Assembly (NCBI GenBank): GCA_947573605.1
Contig: CANPGM010000002.1
Span: 83,407 to 147,406 of the forward strand
Direction: 5' to 3'
Source: an uncultured Roseburia sp.
GTDB taxonomy: Bacteria; Bacillota; Clostridia; Lachnospirales; Lachnospiraceae
Length of the DNA stretch: 64,000 nucleotides
A program made the translations under genes and the position numbers. Below, one piece after another: positions 18,252 through 29,024 of the stretch (position 1 is the stretch's first letter; each line of letters starts with the position of its first letter). Under the pieces are notes generated by a model. The model made no database searches. It had not been told where the DNA came from and was given only the letters and a program-made list of their open reading frames with translations.

Positions 18252-18488
18252 CTAAAAATCCTCCAGTTCTCCATTACTGTTTATCACCTGCATCTTTTTT
18301 TCCACCGTATCCAGCATAAGACTGCAGCATTTCAGCTTTTCAAGACCTTCCTGGTACAGACGAAAAGCTTCTTCTAAAGGAACTTCTTCCTTTTCCATAT
18401 TATTAATAATTCCTTCTGTCTGTGCAAATAATTCTTCAATGGACGCCGTTTGCTCCTGCTTCTCTTTTTTCGTTTCTTCTCCGTTCAC
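18252..18488 (-). CDS. xseB: Exonuclease VII small subunit
   Basis: The protein has 78 residues, all helical, with the family core SIEELFAQTEGIINNMEKEEVPLEEAF-type pattern and YQEGLEKLKCC. XseB packs as a coiled coil on XseA in the single-strand exonuclease. Its start overlaps the xseA stop by four bases. Confidence 0.95.
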   Translation of the reverse strand: MNGEETKKEKQEQTASIEELFAQTEGIINNMEKEEVPLEEAFRLYQEGLEKLKCCSLMLDTVEKKMQVINSNGELEDF

Positions 18489-19684
18489 CTGATAACCTCC
18501 GTCACCCTTGCCTTTAATCTTCCTTTCAGCAGTCGGATAGACAGTTCGTCTCCCGCAGCAACTTTACACGCGTCCGTGACTGCCCGTCCTTCTTTATTCT
18601 CGACATAGGAATAGCCCTGACTTAGCTTTCTAACCGGGGATACGCCTTCCAACCGTTCGGAAAGAAGCGCCAGCATATGCTTTTTGTCAAGAAAAATACG
18701 CTCCATCCGCTCCGTGATCCGCTCCTCTAAATCAGCCGCATATTTGCGGTTTTCCCGCAGCATACGCTCCGGGTTCCTGGCTTTTAATCTTGCTTCAATC
18801 GCCGCAAGCTGCATACGCGCATTCCGAATGCGGCTTTCCATATGATATTGCAGCCGCTGTCCATATCCTTCTCTCTGCTCTAAATACGCCGTGTAATCAA
18901 ATACCGCAAGTTCCGCGGCTGCCGACGGAGTCGGAGCCCGCAGATCCGCTGCAAAATCAGCGATCGTCGTATCCGTTTCATGACCGACTGCCGAAATAAC
19001 GGGCGTTTCACATTCGAAAATCGCTCTGGCAACCGCTTCTTCATTAAACGCCCACAAATCCTCGATCGACCCGCCGCCGCGCCCGACAATCATAACGTCC
19101 ACGCCAAGCGCATCCATTGCGCGTATTCCGTTTATAATGCTTGCTGCCGCGCCCTCTCCCTGTACCAGAGCCGGAAATAAAATGACCTGTACGAACGGAT
19201 TTCTTCTGGAGGCGATGTTTTGGATATCCCGCACCGCCGCGCCGGTGGGTGCGGTCACAACGCCGAGGCGCCTGATATATTTCGGGATCGGCTTTTTATA
19301 TTCGGGAGCGAACATTCCCATTTCTTCCAGTTCCCGTTTTAAGGCTTCAAATCGTTCGTAAAGACTGCCTGTCCCGTCCCGTTCGATTTCTCCTGCATAG
19401 AGCTGATATTTTCCATCCCGCTCATACACCTCAATCCGGCCCGTAACAATGACATTGTCGCCTTCTTTCATTGGAAATCCGAGCCCTTTTCGACTTCCCG
19501 CAAACATGACTGCGCTTATCGTTCCCGCCGCATCTTTAATGGTAAAATAAATATGACCGGAGGAGTGGTATTTACAATTGGAAACTTCGCCTTTTACGCT
19601 GATTCGCTGCATCATAAAATCCTGGGCAAACATTTCTTTTATGTATTTATTTACCTGCCCTACCGTATAAACATTTTTTCTCAT
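18485..19684 (-). CDS. xseA: Exonuclease VII large subunit
   Basis: The protein has 399 residues from ATG 19684, which overlaps the nusB stop (ATGA). An N-terminal OB fold (MRKNVYTVGQVNKYIKEMF..., ISVKGEVSNCKYHSSGHIYF) binds single-stranded DNA. The catalytic core has GVVTAPTGAAVRDI and the conserved VGRGGGSIEDLWAFNEE and SAVGHETDTTIADFAAD blocks, followed by a long helix for XseB binding. It is a little shorter than the E. coli protein (about 456), as usual in Firmicutes. In Bacillus folD lies between nusB and xseA; here it is missing. Confidence 0.96.
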   Translation of the reverse strand: MRKNVYTVGQVNKYIKEMFAQDFMMQRISVKGEVSNCKYHSSGHIYFTIKDAAGTISAVMFAGSRKGLGFPMKEGDNVIVTGRIEVYERDGKYQLYAGEIERDGTGSLYERFEALKRELEEMGMFAPEYKKPIPKYIRRLGVVTAPTGAAVRDIQNIASRRNPFVQVILFPALVQGEGAAASIINGIRAMDALGVDVMIVGRGGGSIEDLWAFNEEAVARAIFECETPVISAVGHETDTTIADFAADLRAPTPSAAAELAVFDYTAYLEQREGYGQRLQYHMESRIRNARMQLAAIEARLKARNPERMLRENRKYAADLEERITERMERIFLDKKHMLALLSERLEGVSPVRKLSQGYSYVENKEGRAVTDACKVAAGDELSIRLLKGRLKARVTEVIR

Positions 19685-20103
19685 ACCAGCTTTGCCAATA
19701 CTCCATTGATAAAGGACGGCGAGTTGTCGGTTCCATATCTTTTTGCCAGCTCTACCGCTTCGTTGATTGCTACGCGCTCCGGAATATCCTCTTCGTATTT
19801 CATCTCGTATACGGCCAGTCGAATTAACGCAAGATCGGACTTTCCCATCCGTCTCGTCTTCCATCCCTCCGACACCGCATTGACAGATGCGTCAATTTCG
19901 TCCAGCTTTTGTATGATATTCCCGCATTTTGTTAATATATATGATTTTTCCTCGTTGCTGCAGCGATTCGCATCTGCTTCAGACATATCCATCTGTTCCT
20001 CCACTTCCGGAAGATTCATCTGTTCCATCAGCTCGTTTGAATCGTAAAATTCCGCACGAAACAACAGCAGAAATACCTGCTCTCTCAATTCTCTTCGTGT
20101 CAT
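19681..20103 (-). CDS. nusB: Transcription antitermination factor NusB
   Basis: The protein has 140 residues and is all alpha. It starts MTRRELREQVFLLLFRAEF and has DLALIRLAVYEMKYEEDIPERVAINEAVELAKRYG-type helices and the family end SPSFINGVLAKLV. NusB with NusE binds boxA in rRNA leaders. There is an acidic insert around residues 29-45. It overlaps xseA by four bases. Confidence 0.96.
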   Translation of the reverse strand: MTRRELREQVFLLLFRAEFYDSNELMEQMNLPEVEEQMDMSEADANRCSNEEKSYILTKCGNIIQKLDEIDASVNAVSEGWKTRRMGKSDLALIRLAVYEMKYEEDIPERVAINEAVELAKRYGTDNSPSFINGVLAKLV

Positions 20104-20159
20104 TTCCCTCTCCTCTTACTTCTTAACGTTTATATAAATTGCTTTGCGGCTTCTTAAAT

Positions 20160-20245
20160 TGACGCGTCTTTTCTGAAAGGTAAAAAGCGTCTCTTCGTGA
20201 CGCTTGTATGCGTCTGACGACGCAAGTTTTCTATAAGGTAAAAAA
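20160..20245. repeat. Interspersed hairpin repeat, copy B
   Basis: AGCGTC...GACGCT is followed by TGTATGCGTCTGACGACGCA, a run shared with copy D near 46625. CTATAAGGTAAAAA ends it at the terminator of the asp23 gene. The order terminator, repeat, next gene is the same as at the other copies. Confidence 0.7.
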
Positions 20246-20246
20246 A

Positions 20247-20265
20247 GGATGTCTTGACGACATCC
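20247..20265 (-). terminator. Intrinsic terminator of the Asp23-family gene
   Basis: A 7-bp stem (GGATGTC / GACATCC) with a 5-base loop, flanked by an A-run, reads leftward into TTTTTTT. It begins seven bases after the stop codon. Confidence 0.8.
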
Positions 20266-20272
20266 CTTTTTC

Positions 20273-20650
20273 TCATTTGCTATTTCCCATGTCTACAGAT
20301 GCGATGCGTACATTCACAATGGATACTTCCAGACCAGTCATATTCTCAATTGCACTTTTCACTCTCTCCTGGACTTTTGCGGACACATCAGGAATGGAAT
20401 AACCGTATGCGATATTGATTGCGATTTCAACATTCACAATACCGTCAAGCACTTCAACCCTGACGCCTTTGGACAGATTCTTCATACCAAGTCTGCTGAC
20501 CAGTTCGTTCGTTATGTTGCCCGCCATAGAGCTGACGCCTTTGATTTCCGTTGTGGCAAGCCCTGCTATGATGGCGACTACTTCATCTGCGATTTTCACT
20601 TCTCCTAAACTTCCATCCTTTATTTTAAATGTTTTTCTATCCTCAGCCAT
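20273..20650 (-). CDS. Asp23/Gls24 family envelope stress protein (YqhY type)
   Basis: The protein has 125 residues with a strong AGGAGG nine bases before ATG. It has the family pattern: IKIADEVVAIIAGLATTEIKGV near the N-terminus, then amphipathic strands (GVRVEVLDGIVNVEIAINIAYG) and VSAKVQERVKSAIENMTGLEVSIVNVRI. Relatives associate with the membrane or with acetyl-CoA carboxylase regulation; yqhY next to nusB is conserved in Bacillus. A terminator separates it from nusB here, so it is probably its own unit. Confidence 0.92.
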   Translation of the reverse strand: MAEDRKTFKIKDGSLGEVKIADEVVAIIAGLATTEIKGVSSMAGNITNELVSRLGMKNLSKGVRVEVLDGIVNVEIAINIAYGYSIPDVSAKVQERVKSAIENMTGLEVSIVNVRIASVDMGNSK

Positions 20651-20794
20651 TGCTTAACGCCTCCTAAGTGATATTATGCAATTAATTATAGCAGACTATT
20701 CCCTGTTTGGAAACAAAAATTTGCAACAAAAATTTGCACGAAGTATGCGTTTTTGACCTGCGGCTGTATTTTGATTCCCGTCCCCGCGCAATTT

Positions 20795-21301
20795 TTACGG
20801 TATCTTTACTTTTTTGTCTATCATCATCTTAATAAATGCGGTATCGCGGACAATCCATGCGTCTTTCCCGATAAGACGGTTGCGCTCGTATATCTCGTCC
20901 GGCCTTGCCCATTTTAAAAAATAGCCCCGCTTTTTCTCGCTCTCGGTCAGCTTCAGTTCAACCGTCCCGTCTTTTATTTCACAGTAAAAAAACAGGGAGT
21001 GGCAGATATACTTTGTATTTCCGTCAAACAGATCTCTGCGTGTTTCTATAATTTCTCCCAGTTCTTTGACGCGGTCCGGCTTTATCAAAAGCCCGGTTTC
21101 CTCACGGATCTCACGTTCCAAAGCCTCCAGCGCCGTTTCTCCCTGCTCCATGCCGCCGCCGGGTATCTTATACTCGCCTCCGCTGCTGCACTGCATGGCA
21201 ACTTTTCCGTCCCGGAGCACGATTCCGCGAACCGTGTATTTCTCCAATACTTTCGTCGTATTCTCATAATTTTTTTCATCGAATCTGGCGAGTATTTCCA
21301 T
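20795..21301 (-). CDS. Nudix hydrolase of unknown substrate
   Basis: The protein has 168 residues. The Nudix box GGGMEQGETALEALEREI-REETGL (about 48-71) is intact. The N-terminus KYTVRGIVLRDGKVAMQ is the usual first strand pair. It hydrolyses some nucleoside diphosphate linked to another group, but the sequence does not say which. The gene stands alone between the asp23 gene and groEL. Confidence 0.88.
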   Translation of the reverse strand: MEILARFDEKNYENTTKVLEKYTVRGIVLRDGKVAMQCSSGGEYKIPGGGMEQGETALEALEREIREETGLLIKPDRVKELGEIIETRRDLFDGNTKYICHSLFFYCEIKDGTVELKLTESEKKRGYFLKWARPDEIYERNRLIGKDAWIVRDTAFIKMMIDKKVKIP

Positions 21302-21386
21302 GCAATCCCTTTCTTTCTGTATTTTTCGGTTTTCAGAGTTATTTTTCTAATAATTATATCCCATTTCCGTTCTTTATGCAATAGAA

Positions 21387-21428
21387 CAGGGTGCAAAGTC
21401 TTAAAATTCCAAAGACTCTACACCCTGT
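21387..21428 (-). terminator. Intrinsic terminator of groESL
   Basis: Read leftward, ACAGGGTGTAGAGTCTT pairs with AAGACTTTGCACCCTGT around a short AT loop and is followed by TCTATT. It lies directly behind the groEL stop. Confidence 0.85.
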
Positions 21429-21446
21429 CTGATTTCTTTCTTCGAT

Positions 21447-23075
<1,629 letters not shown>

Positions 23076-23112
23076 TTACCTCTTTCCTGATTTTTTCTCT
23101 TTTCTCACTTTT

Positions 23113-23397
23113 TTATTCTACGACAGCCAGAATATCGTTCTGTCTTACAATAATGTATTCCTCGCCGTCAAGCTTTACTTCCGTACCTGCATATTTGGAA
23201 TAGATTACCTTCTGTCCTTCCTTTACCTGCATCGTAACTTCTTTTCCGTCGACGATTCCGCCTGGTCCTACTGCGATAACCAGAGCCTCCTGCGGTTTTT
23301 CCTGTGATGTTCCTGTAAGAATAATACCGGATTTGGTCGTTTCCTCCGCTTCACACTGCTTTAAAACAACTCTGTCGCTTAAAGGTACTAATTTCAT
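23113..23397 (-). CDS. groES: Co-chaperonin GroES
   Basis: The protein has 94 residues from ATG 23397, with AGGAGG close upstream; a longer in-frame start would remove the leader. It opens MKLVPLSDRVVLKQ and has the mobile loop SGIILTGTSQEKP and the closing DILAVVE. It caps GroEL. Confidence 0.98.
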   Translation of the reverse strand: MKLVPLSDRVVLKQCEAEETTKSGIILTGTSQEKPQEALVIAVGPGGIVDGKEVTMQVKEGQKVIYSKYAGTEVKLDGEEYIIVRQNDILAVVE

Positions 23398-23443
23398 GAT
23401 AAATCCTCCTTGTCTCCTAACTGTTGTCTCTTTTTGCCTGTTA

Positions 23444-23470
23444 TTAGCACTCATTTCTTTCGAGTGCTAA
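23444..23470. promoter_or_regulatory. CIRCE element (HrcA operator)
   Basis: TTAGCACTC, nine bases, GAGTGCTAA: a perfect CIRCE. HrcA binds here and represses groESL until heat shock. No hrcA gene lies in the window. Confidence 0.98.
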
Positions 23471-23481
23471 CCGATAGTGAT

Positions 23482-23510
23482 ATAATATGTTTTTGTTTCT
23501 TATTCCGCAA
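23482..23510 (-). promoter_or_regulatory. Sigma-A promoter of groESL
   Basis: On the minus strand TTGCGG (23510-23505), 17 bases, TATTAT (23487-23482). CIRCE begins about 12 bases downstream, over the expected transcription start. Confidence 0.75.
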
Positions 23511-23632
23511 GTAACTATATTTCCATTTATATCCATTATATCTATTTTTTTCTCTTCTATACTCTATTTTCCTCGTTTTTTTATATTTTCTGCAGATTTT
23601 TTCGATTTTATATTTTGTTTAGATTTTCGGTT

Positions 23633-25207
23633 TTACTTTGAATCCGCGCCCGTCGTCAGAATATGCCATTCTTCCATTCCGTCTACTTCACGGTAGGCAT
23701 TTTTCAGTTCGTCCGACATTTTTAAAAAATCCTCTTCCTTGATTACCAACAAATGTTCCGGCGCTACGCTGATATTGGCAAACGTTCCCCATGAAATAAA
23801 TGCGAAGCTTCCGTTTTCATCCCCAATCTCTGCATACTGTACGTTTTTATTGATATCAATTGCGCCGACTTTTCTCGAAATCACTTCGTCTACTACAATA
23901 ATATCATTTAACTCATTCGCGTCGGCCGCCGCGAGCGTCCGCTCAATAATCTGCGCTCCGTCGCCGGTTTTGTTCCATATTACCGAAAAGCCGCTGAAAT
24001 TCATAATCAGTATTCCCGCCGCAATACAACCTGCCAAAAAGTTTCTCATCCATCTGCCGATTCCGTTCCACACCTGCGATATCAGCATCACATCCGTTAT
24101 AATCAGCAGTATAAACCAGACGATGTGATACCGTACTTCAAACAGTTCCGATCCGTAACGTGTATTGGTAAAGAGAAATACAAACATATTAATCAGAAAC
24201 AAAAAGAAAAAGCGTCCCAGAAACGCTCTGTTCTTCCTGATTTCCTTTTGCCGCAGAAAAGCCGTAAAAACAATAAACAGCAGAATACAGACAAATAAAA
24301 ACCGAACGAGATAAAAAATTCCTTCCCGGGAAAGTATGGAAACATCATTTTTCGCAAGTCCGCCGGACAGAGATAGTATTCCGGTAAAGCAATTCGACAG
24401 ATTATCCGAAAACTCAGACGCTTTTATGATATTCATGTTGCTTCTGACCGTATCAATATGCATCGCCCGATTTATCGCGAACGCACAGAACGCCGTCGCC
24501 GCGCTGCAAAGGAGCATGTTCCGCCCGCAGTCCCGCCAGTCGATTCGTTCCCGCAGCAGAATACGAACCGCCTCAAACAACAGCAGAGGCGCAAACGCCG
24601 TAATCAGCAGATAATTTCCCGTTGACAGCACCGTAAGAAAAAGAAACGCCTGGCAGATTCCGAATCGTATCCATTTGCGCATTCCTTCCTCTTTGCCTCC
24701 GTTCAGCAGCAGAAAAAGAAACAGCACGCAGATCACACGAAATTCGTACTGCCCGACAGAAAGAAATAACATATTATTCCATTCAAGCTGCCCATACTCA
24801 TACGGCGTAAACACAAGCAGGATTCCCAGCATTCGAAACGAATATCCCACCCCCATATTTTTCAGAAGCGAATAGATCAGGTACGCCAGTACGCCGTCCA
24901 GAAACAAATGCGCCAAACTAAGCCCCAGGCCGTAATTTCCCGTCAGAAGATAGATGGGCGCCGCTAAAAAAGAAGCGCAGTCAATTTCCATTGAGGTGGT
25001 ATAGACAAAATCCGGAAGAAATATCGTTCCGTGTCTCCACATCTCAACGGCATGGCGCACCGCTAACGACGCGTCATAATCCAGCATATCGACTGCCTTT
25101 GCATAATTACAGCAAAAGATGAAAAAGAACTGCAGCGCTACGGCAAACGACAATACAAATCCTGTTATTTTCCCTTTCGTTTTCAATTCTATTTTCCTCC
25201 GATTCAA
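23633..25207 (-). CDS. Multi-pass membrane protein, GT-C glycosyltransferase-like
   Basis: The protein has 524 residues with about ten to twelve hydrophobic segments and a soluble C-terminal part (about 420-524). The first external loop carries an acidic motif (VDMLDYDASLAVRH) after the first membrane span, the arrangement typical of GT-C glycosyltransferases and related polyprenyl-sugar enzymes. I do not recognise a specific family. No partner genes flank it (groES upstream, DUF2974 gene on the other side), so the acceptor is unknown. Confidence 0.6.
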   Translation of the reverse strand: MNRRKIELKTKGKITGFVLSFAVALQFFFIFCCNYAKAVDMLDYDASLAVRHAVEMWRHGTIFLPDFVYTTSMEIDCASFLAAPIYLLTGNYGLGLSLAHLFLDGVLAYLIYSLLKNMGVGYSFRMLGILLVFTPYEYGQLEWNNMLFLSVGQYEFRVICVLFLFLLLNGGKEEGMRKWIRFGICQAFLFLTVLSTGNYLLITAFAPLLLFEAVRILLRERIDWRDCGRNMLLCSAATAFCAFAINRAMHIDTVRSNMNIIKASEFSDNLSNCFTGILSLSGGLAKNDVSILSREGIFYLVRFLFVCILLFIVFTAFLRQKEIRKNRAFLGRFFFLFLINMFVFLFTNTRYGSELFEVRYHIVWFILLIITDVMLISQVWNGIGRWMRNFLAGCIAAGILIMNFSGFSVIWNKTGDGAQIIERTLAAADANELNDIIVVDEVISRKVGAIDINKNVQYAEIGDENGSFAFISWGTFANISVAPEHLLVIKEEDFLKMSDELKNAYREVDGMEEWHILTTGADSK

Positions 25208-25335
25208 GATATCTGAACTTCATAAAACATAAGTAACATTTTATCCTGAAAAATGAGAATTAGAAAGAGAAAATACCACAAAAAAAATCAGGATTTCTAT
25301 TTCATTTTTGTTAGTTTTTTCTAATTTCTCAGCGT

Positions 25336-26499
25336 CTATCCTTCAGACGGCAGTCTTAACGTATCGCCGCTTATTTCTTTGCGCTCCTTAACAGCATGTC
25401 TGACCGATTTTTTTACCGTTGCGTTTCCCGTTTTCCAAAGCAGCTTTACCGCTTTGGAAATCAATTTCTGTGTTTCTTCCGGAAGCTCGCTTCTTGCTTT
25501 TATCATTTCGGATACTGCTCTCCACTTACTGTGGTAAAAATCGTCCACGGTTTTTATTTCCGCTTCTTTCAGCATATGAAATACCGTATTAATAATCTCC
25601 TTTCGCTGTACCGCGCTCAGCTCGTATAACCAGCCTTTTATCGCTTCGTTTAACAGTACGCTCTGCGGCGTAAACTCTTTTGCACGGACAAATCCCGTTC
25701 CAAGCACCTCCCAGGAAAGCGCGTCGTGCTGTAAAATGCCGTTATTCGTGCTTTTTACAATCTCACCGGTTTCCCCGTGTTCAAACAACATTCCGATAAT
25801 GCTTGCCTCCGGCACAATCGCCTTTATCTTCGGAAGGATCTGCCGGTACGCTTCACTCGCGACCATCCCACGGCTAAATCCCGGCCCGTCGTTGCTGTAA
25901 ATTTCGACAATGCGCTCCTTGACCTCCGGACTGCATTTGACCGCGGCATATACGGCCAGATTGCCGCCCTTTGAATGACCGCCGATCCGAATTTTTTCCG
26001 TACCGCATGAAGCGGCGGCGTTTAAATAATCCGCTGCTTTTAACTGACCCGGCGTTTCCGAGAGAAATCCCATATTAAAGTCTTCACGCCACCCTACAAT
26101 TGTATCATCAGTCCCGGAAAACGAAAGAAACAGACTTCCGTCCCCTAATGCAGCGCAGACAGCAGAAAACTGCGACTGCTCTTCCTCGCTGATTTCATTT
26201 ACATAATGAAAAAGTTCCACATCTTTAAAACGTTTCGTTTCCGCCATCTTTTTCAGTATATACATGGAGGTCTTCGTTAAAGATACGCGCTTTAAAATCT
26301 CTTCTTCGTTATGGGTTTCAAAAAAGATTCGTGAAGCATCTTCTACACGGATTCTGTTTTCCGTGTCCCAGCCTCCGACGGTTCCCTCAAGATCTACATA
26401 TACCAGAAGAGATAAAATCAGGTTGTCCACTTTGTTAAACGCCGACTGCGCAAACGTTAAGTCGCCGCGCCAGTCCAGATAATCCATCACATTAGCCAT
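25336..26499 (-). CDS. DUF2974 (Mbeg1-like) alpha/beta-hydrolase
   Basis: The protein has 387 residues. MANVMDYLDWRGDLTF and FNKVDNLILSLLVYVD are the DUF2974 opening. A lipase-type nucleophile elbow, IRIGGHSKGGNLAVYAA (Ser near 177), is preceded by LFLSFSGTDDTIVGWREDFNM, a lipase-like oxyanion strand, and followed by YSNDGPGF. The C-terminal quarter is helical and basic. The fold predicts an esterase or lipase, but no substrate is known for this family. Common in Lachnospiraceae. Confidence 0.85.
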   Translation of the reverse strand: MANVMDYLDWRGDLTFAQSAFNKVDNLILSLLVYVDLEGTVGGWDTENRIRVEDASRIFFETHNEEEILKRVSLTKTSMYILKKMAETKRFKDVELFHYVNEISEEEQSQFSAVCAALGDGSLFLSFSGTDDTIVGWREDFNMGFLSETPGQLKAADYLNAAASCGTEKIRIGGHSKGGNLAVYAAVKCSPEVKERIVEIYSNDGPGFSRGMVASEAYRQILPKIKAIVPEASIIGMLFEHGETGEIVKSTNNGILQHDALSWEVLGTGFVRAKEFTPQSVLLNEAIKGWLYELSAVQRKEIINTVFHMLKEAEIKTVDDFYHSKWRAVSEMIKARSELPEETQKLISKAVKLLWKTGNATVKKSVRHAVKERKEISGDTLRLPSEG

Positions 26500-26530
26500 A
26501 TCAATCCTCCTATTTAAGTTTCACAGCCGC

Positions 26531-26612
26531 CTATAAGGATTCGGGTGTCAAAAGGCCGTCTGACCAGACAATAGCCCAAAACCTGCCTTTTGTCACTCGA
26601 ATTCTATAAAGG
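26531..26612. repeat. Interspersed hairpin repeat, copy C
   Basis: It shares ATAAGGATTCGGGTGTCAAA at the left and AACCTGCCTTTTG at the right with copy A (4309-4372); the middle differs. It ends in TATAAAGGAACAAAA right at the terminator behind the HAD gene and lies in the leader of the DUF2974 gene. Confidence 0.78.
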
Positions 26613-26619
26613 AACAAAA

Positions 26620-26653
26620 CAGGCAGGCGGCATACGAAAACGCCGCCTGCCTG
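26620..26653 (-). terminator. Intrinsic terminator of the HAD gene
   Basis: A perfect 12-bp GC-rich stem (CAGGCAGGCGGC / GCCGCCTGCCTG) with a 10-base loop, read leftward into TTTTGTT. Confidence 0.92.
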
Positions 26654-26687
26654 TGTCTGCAAGCTTTTCTCTTAACTTCCGCCGCCC

Positions 26688-27476
26688 TTAGTCAATCAGA
26701 CCGTAATGCAGCAGACCGTAATAAATCCCATCCTCATGGATGTCCTTTGTGACAAACTCCGCGGCCTCTTTCGCCCGTTCTGTCCCGTTTCCCATCGCAA
26801 CACCGTGCGCGACAAATCGCAGCATGTCAAGATCGTTCTCGCTGTCGCCGAACGCATACGTATGCTCGACAGGAATGTTAAGTATTTCACATACTTTTGC
26901 AATTCCCGTTGCTTTTGAATGGCCTTTGGGGTTGATTTCCACAATATGATCCGGTTCGTGGACAATCACATCATAGTCCGAATCCAGATCCCGTATCAGT
27001 TCCTTCACATCTGCGCCGCCGATCTGCGCGCTCATTTTATTGATTACAATCTTTGAAATATCCTCATGAATATCTCTTAAATCGGCGCCGAGCTCTTTTC
27101 TTAAATATATGACGTAAGGATCGTCTAAAAATGCATCCGGGTCCACATAAACATGTTCCGGCCCCTCTAAAACCACCGGCATTCGGTGCTTTTTCAGAAC
27201 GGTCAGCGCAAGCGCGATCTGCCTCTGATCCAGAAGTATTTCAAAAATTTTTTCTCCGTGGAAGTCAATATGCGTTCCGCACGAAGCCACTACACCGTCA
27301 AATCCCAGCTCCGTCAGCTTCCTGCTTCGGATATTCGACCGGCTTCTTCCGCTGCAGATAAATGCGTAATGTCCGTTTTTCCGCAGCTTTTCGATCGCCG
27401 TCTTTGTACTCTCCGGCATCTGCATCTGCCAGTCCCAGAGCGTACCGTCTATATCAAAAAATACCGCTTTTTTCAT
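26688..27476 (-). CDS. HAD-IIB (Cof-type) sugar-phosphate or FMN-type phosphatase
   Basis: The protein has 262 residues from ATG 27476; an in-frame GTG at 27488 (adding four residues) is also possible because GGAG lies closer to it. Motif I is FFDIDGTLWDW, motif II ICSGRS, motif III the lysine in KGHSKATGI, and motif IV FGDSENDLDML. The cap between motifs II and III is the Cof type. These cytosolic phosphatases act on small phosphorylated metabolites; the substrate cannot be read from sequence. Confidence 0.92.
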   Translation of the reverse strand: MKKAVFFDIDGTLWDWQMQMPESTKTAIEKLRKNGHYAFICSGRSRSNIRSRKLTELGFDGVVASCGTHIDFHGEKIFEILLDQRQIALALTVLKKHRMPVVLEGPEHVYVDPDAFLDDPYVIYLRKELGADLRDIHEDISKIVINKMSAQIGGADVKELIRDLDSDYDVIVHEPDHIVEINPKGHSKATGIAKVCEILNIPVEHTYAFGDSENDLDMLRFVAHGVAMGNGTERAKEAAEFVTKDIHEDGIYYGLLHYGLID

Positions 27477-27526
27477 TCTGTCACTCACAATACTCCGTTT
27501 TCCGCTATTCGCGATGCAATGCTCCG

Positions 27527-28975
27527 CTACTCGCGGTGCATGGAGAAGGATTCCATTTCGTAATTTGCAAGGTTCTCGTGGATCCCGCGCTCGTCCGCCT
27601 GTGATATCAGTGTATCACGACTCTTCTTCGAAGAGATCTGATCGTTAAACGCACTCGGTCCTCCGACGCATCCGCCGTCGCAGGCCATGCCTTCGATAAA
27701 GTCCTCCGGCAGTCGTCCTGCTTTTAATAGAAGCAGCGCTTTCTTACATTCCGACGCGCCGTTGGCAACACAGACTTTCGCATTGATCTCGTCCTCCGAC
27801 TCTTTTAAGCTCTGTAATACCGCCGCAGTTACTCCGCCGGAATTTGCAAAGCGCTTTCCGAACACGGAAGCAATCTGATCGTCGTTTTCACACGGTTCCA
27901 GCGCGACATCCTTCGCTTTCATAATCGCACGAATCTCGGAATAGGTCAAGACATAGTCTGCATTTCCTTCGATTTTCTGGTCGACAACCTCGGATTTTTT
28001 AGCGAGGCAGGGACCGATAAATACCGTTACCGCATCTGGTTCTTTTGCCTTGATCATACGCGAAACCGCGCACATCGGCGAAACCGTCGTAGAAATACGA
28101 TCCGCAAGATCCGGGTAATGGAGACGTACCATATTGACGAAGCCCGGACAGCAGGAGGTAACTTTCTTCTTTCCTTCTTTGTATGCCTCCGCCCATTCTT
28201 CCGCTTCGTACGCGGCTGTCATATCTCCGCCGAGCCCTACATCATAGAAATCGGTAAATCCGACTTCTTTCATCGCCTTTCTCCAGCTTGCCATTGTAAT
28301 ATTCTCTCCGAACTGGCCCTCGGTTGCGGGCGCCGCCATCGCATAGACCTTTTTCCCGGACTTAATGGCGTTGATAACGTCTACAATATATGCTTTTGAA
28401 CCGATAGCTCCGAACGGACAACTGTGGATACATTTTCCGCAGCGGATACATTTCTTTTTGTCAATAACGGATATTCCGTATTCGTTATATGTAATTGCGT
28501 TCACCGGACAGGAGAACTTACACGGCCGTTTTAAGTGTGCGATTGCATTGTACGGACATGCCTGCGCGCATTTGCCGCACTCCTTACATTTGGAAGCATC
28601 GATATGCGATCGTTCTCTTCCGATTTGGATTGCCCCGAACTTGCACGCATTGATACAAGCTTTGCCAAGACAGTTCTGACAGTTCTCCGTAACCGTATAA
28701 CTGGAGATCGGACAGTCTTCGCAGGCCGAACTGATGACCTGTATAATATTTCCGTCGTCTGTCTGGCCAGGCGCTTTTCCCTCCGCCAAGCGGACGCGCT
28801 GTCTGATAATCTCTCTTTCCTTATAAATACAGCAGCGGAACTTCGGCGTCGGTCCCGGAATCAGTTCCACCGCAATATGATCTCTTTTCTCGTCAAGCTC
28901 GCCGCTAAACGCAAGCCTTGCCACTTCGTAAAGTACGTCATGTTTAATGCGGATTACATTTTCGTCTGCGTACAT
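27527..28975 (-). CDS. [FeFe]-hydrogenase, group B-like, monomeric
   Basis: The protein has 482 residues. Ferredoxin-like cysteine clusters occur around residues 85-111, 130-140, 152-156 and 176-186. The H-cluster motifs follow: TSCCPGF (273-279), GPCLAKK (321-327) and ACDGGCVGG (431-439). These are variants of the TSCxP, PCxxK and GGC motifs, and TSCCP together with the degenerate third motif fits group B enzymes. It would couple ferredoxin oxidation to H2 production, or the reverse, in the cytosol. There are no hydrogenase maturase genes nearby. A promoter and a Rex-like operator lie upstream, so redox (NADH/NAD) control is likely. Confidence 0.88.
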   Translation of the reverse strand: MYADENVIRIKHDVLYEVARLAFSGELDEKRDHIAVELIPGPTPKFRCCIYKEREIIRQRVRLAEGKAPGQTDDGNIIQVISSACEDCPISSYTVTENCQNCLGKACINACKFGAIQIGRERSHIDASKCKECGKCAQACPYNAIAHLKRPCKFSCPVNAITYNEYGISVIDKKKCIRCGKCIHSCPFGAIGSKAYIVDVINAIKSGKKVYAMAAPATEGQFGENITMASWRKAMKEVGFTDFYDVGLGGDMTAAYEAEEWAEAYKEGKKKVTSCCPGFVNMVRLHYPDLADRISTTVSPMCAVSRMIKAKEPDAVTVFIGPCLAKKSEVVDQKIEGNADYVLTYSEIRAIMKAKDVALEPCENDDQIASVFGKRFANSGGVTAAVLQSLKESEDEINAKVCVANGASECKKALLLLKAGRLPEDFIEGMACDGGCVGGPSAFNDQISSKKSRDTLISQADERGIHENLANYEMESFSMHRE

Positions 28976-28997
28976 TCTATTTCCCCCTCATTCCTCT

Positions 28998-29015
28998 TTG
29001 TTAAGTTTTTAACTA
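28998..29015. promoter_or_regulatory. Rex-like operator upstream of the hydrogenase
   Basis: TTGTTAAGTTTTTAACTA matches the Firmicutes Rex consensus TTGTTAA-N4-TTAACAA at 13 of 14 fixed positions. It lies ten bases beyond the -10 box, over the expected start of transcription. Rex leaves DNA when NADH is high. Confidence 0.65.
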
Positions 29016-29024
29016 TCTTACCTC

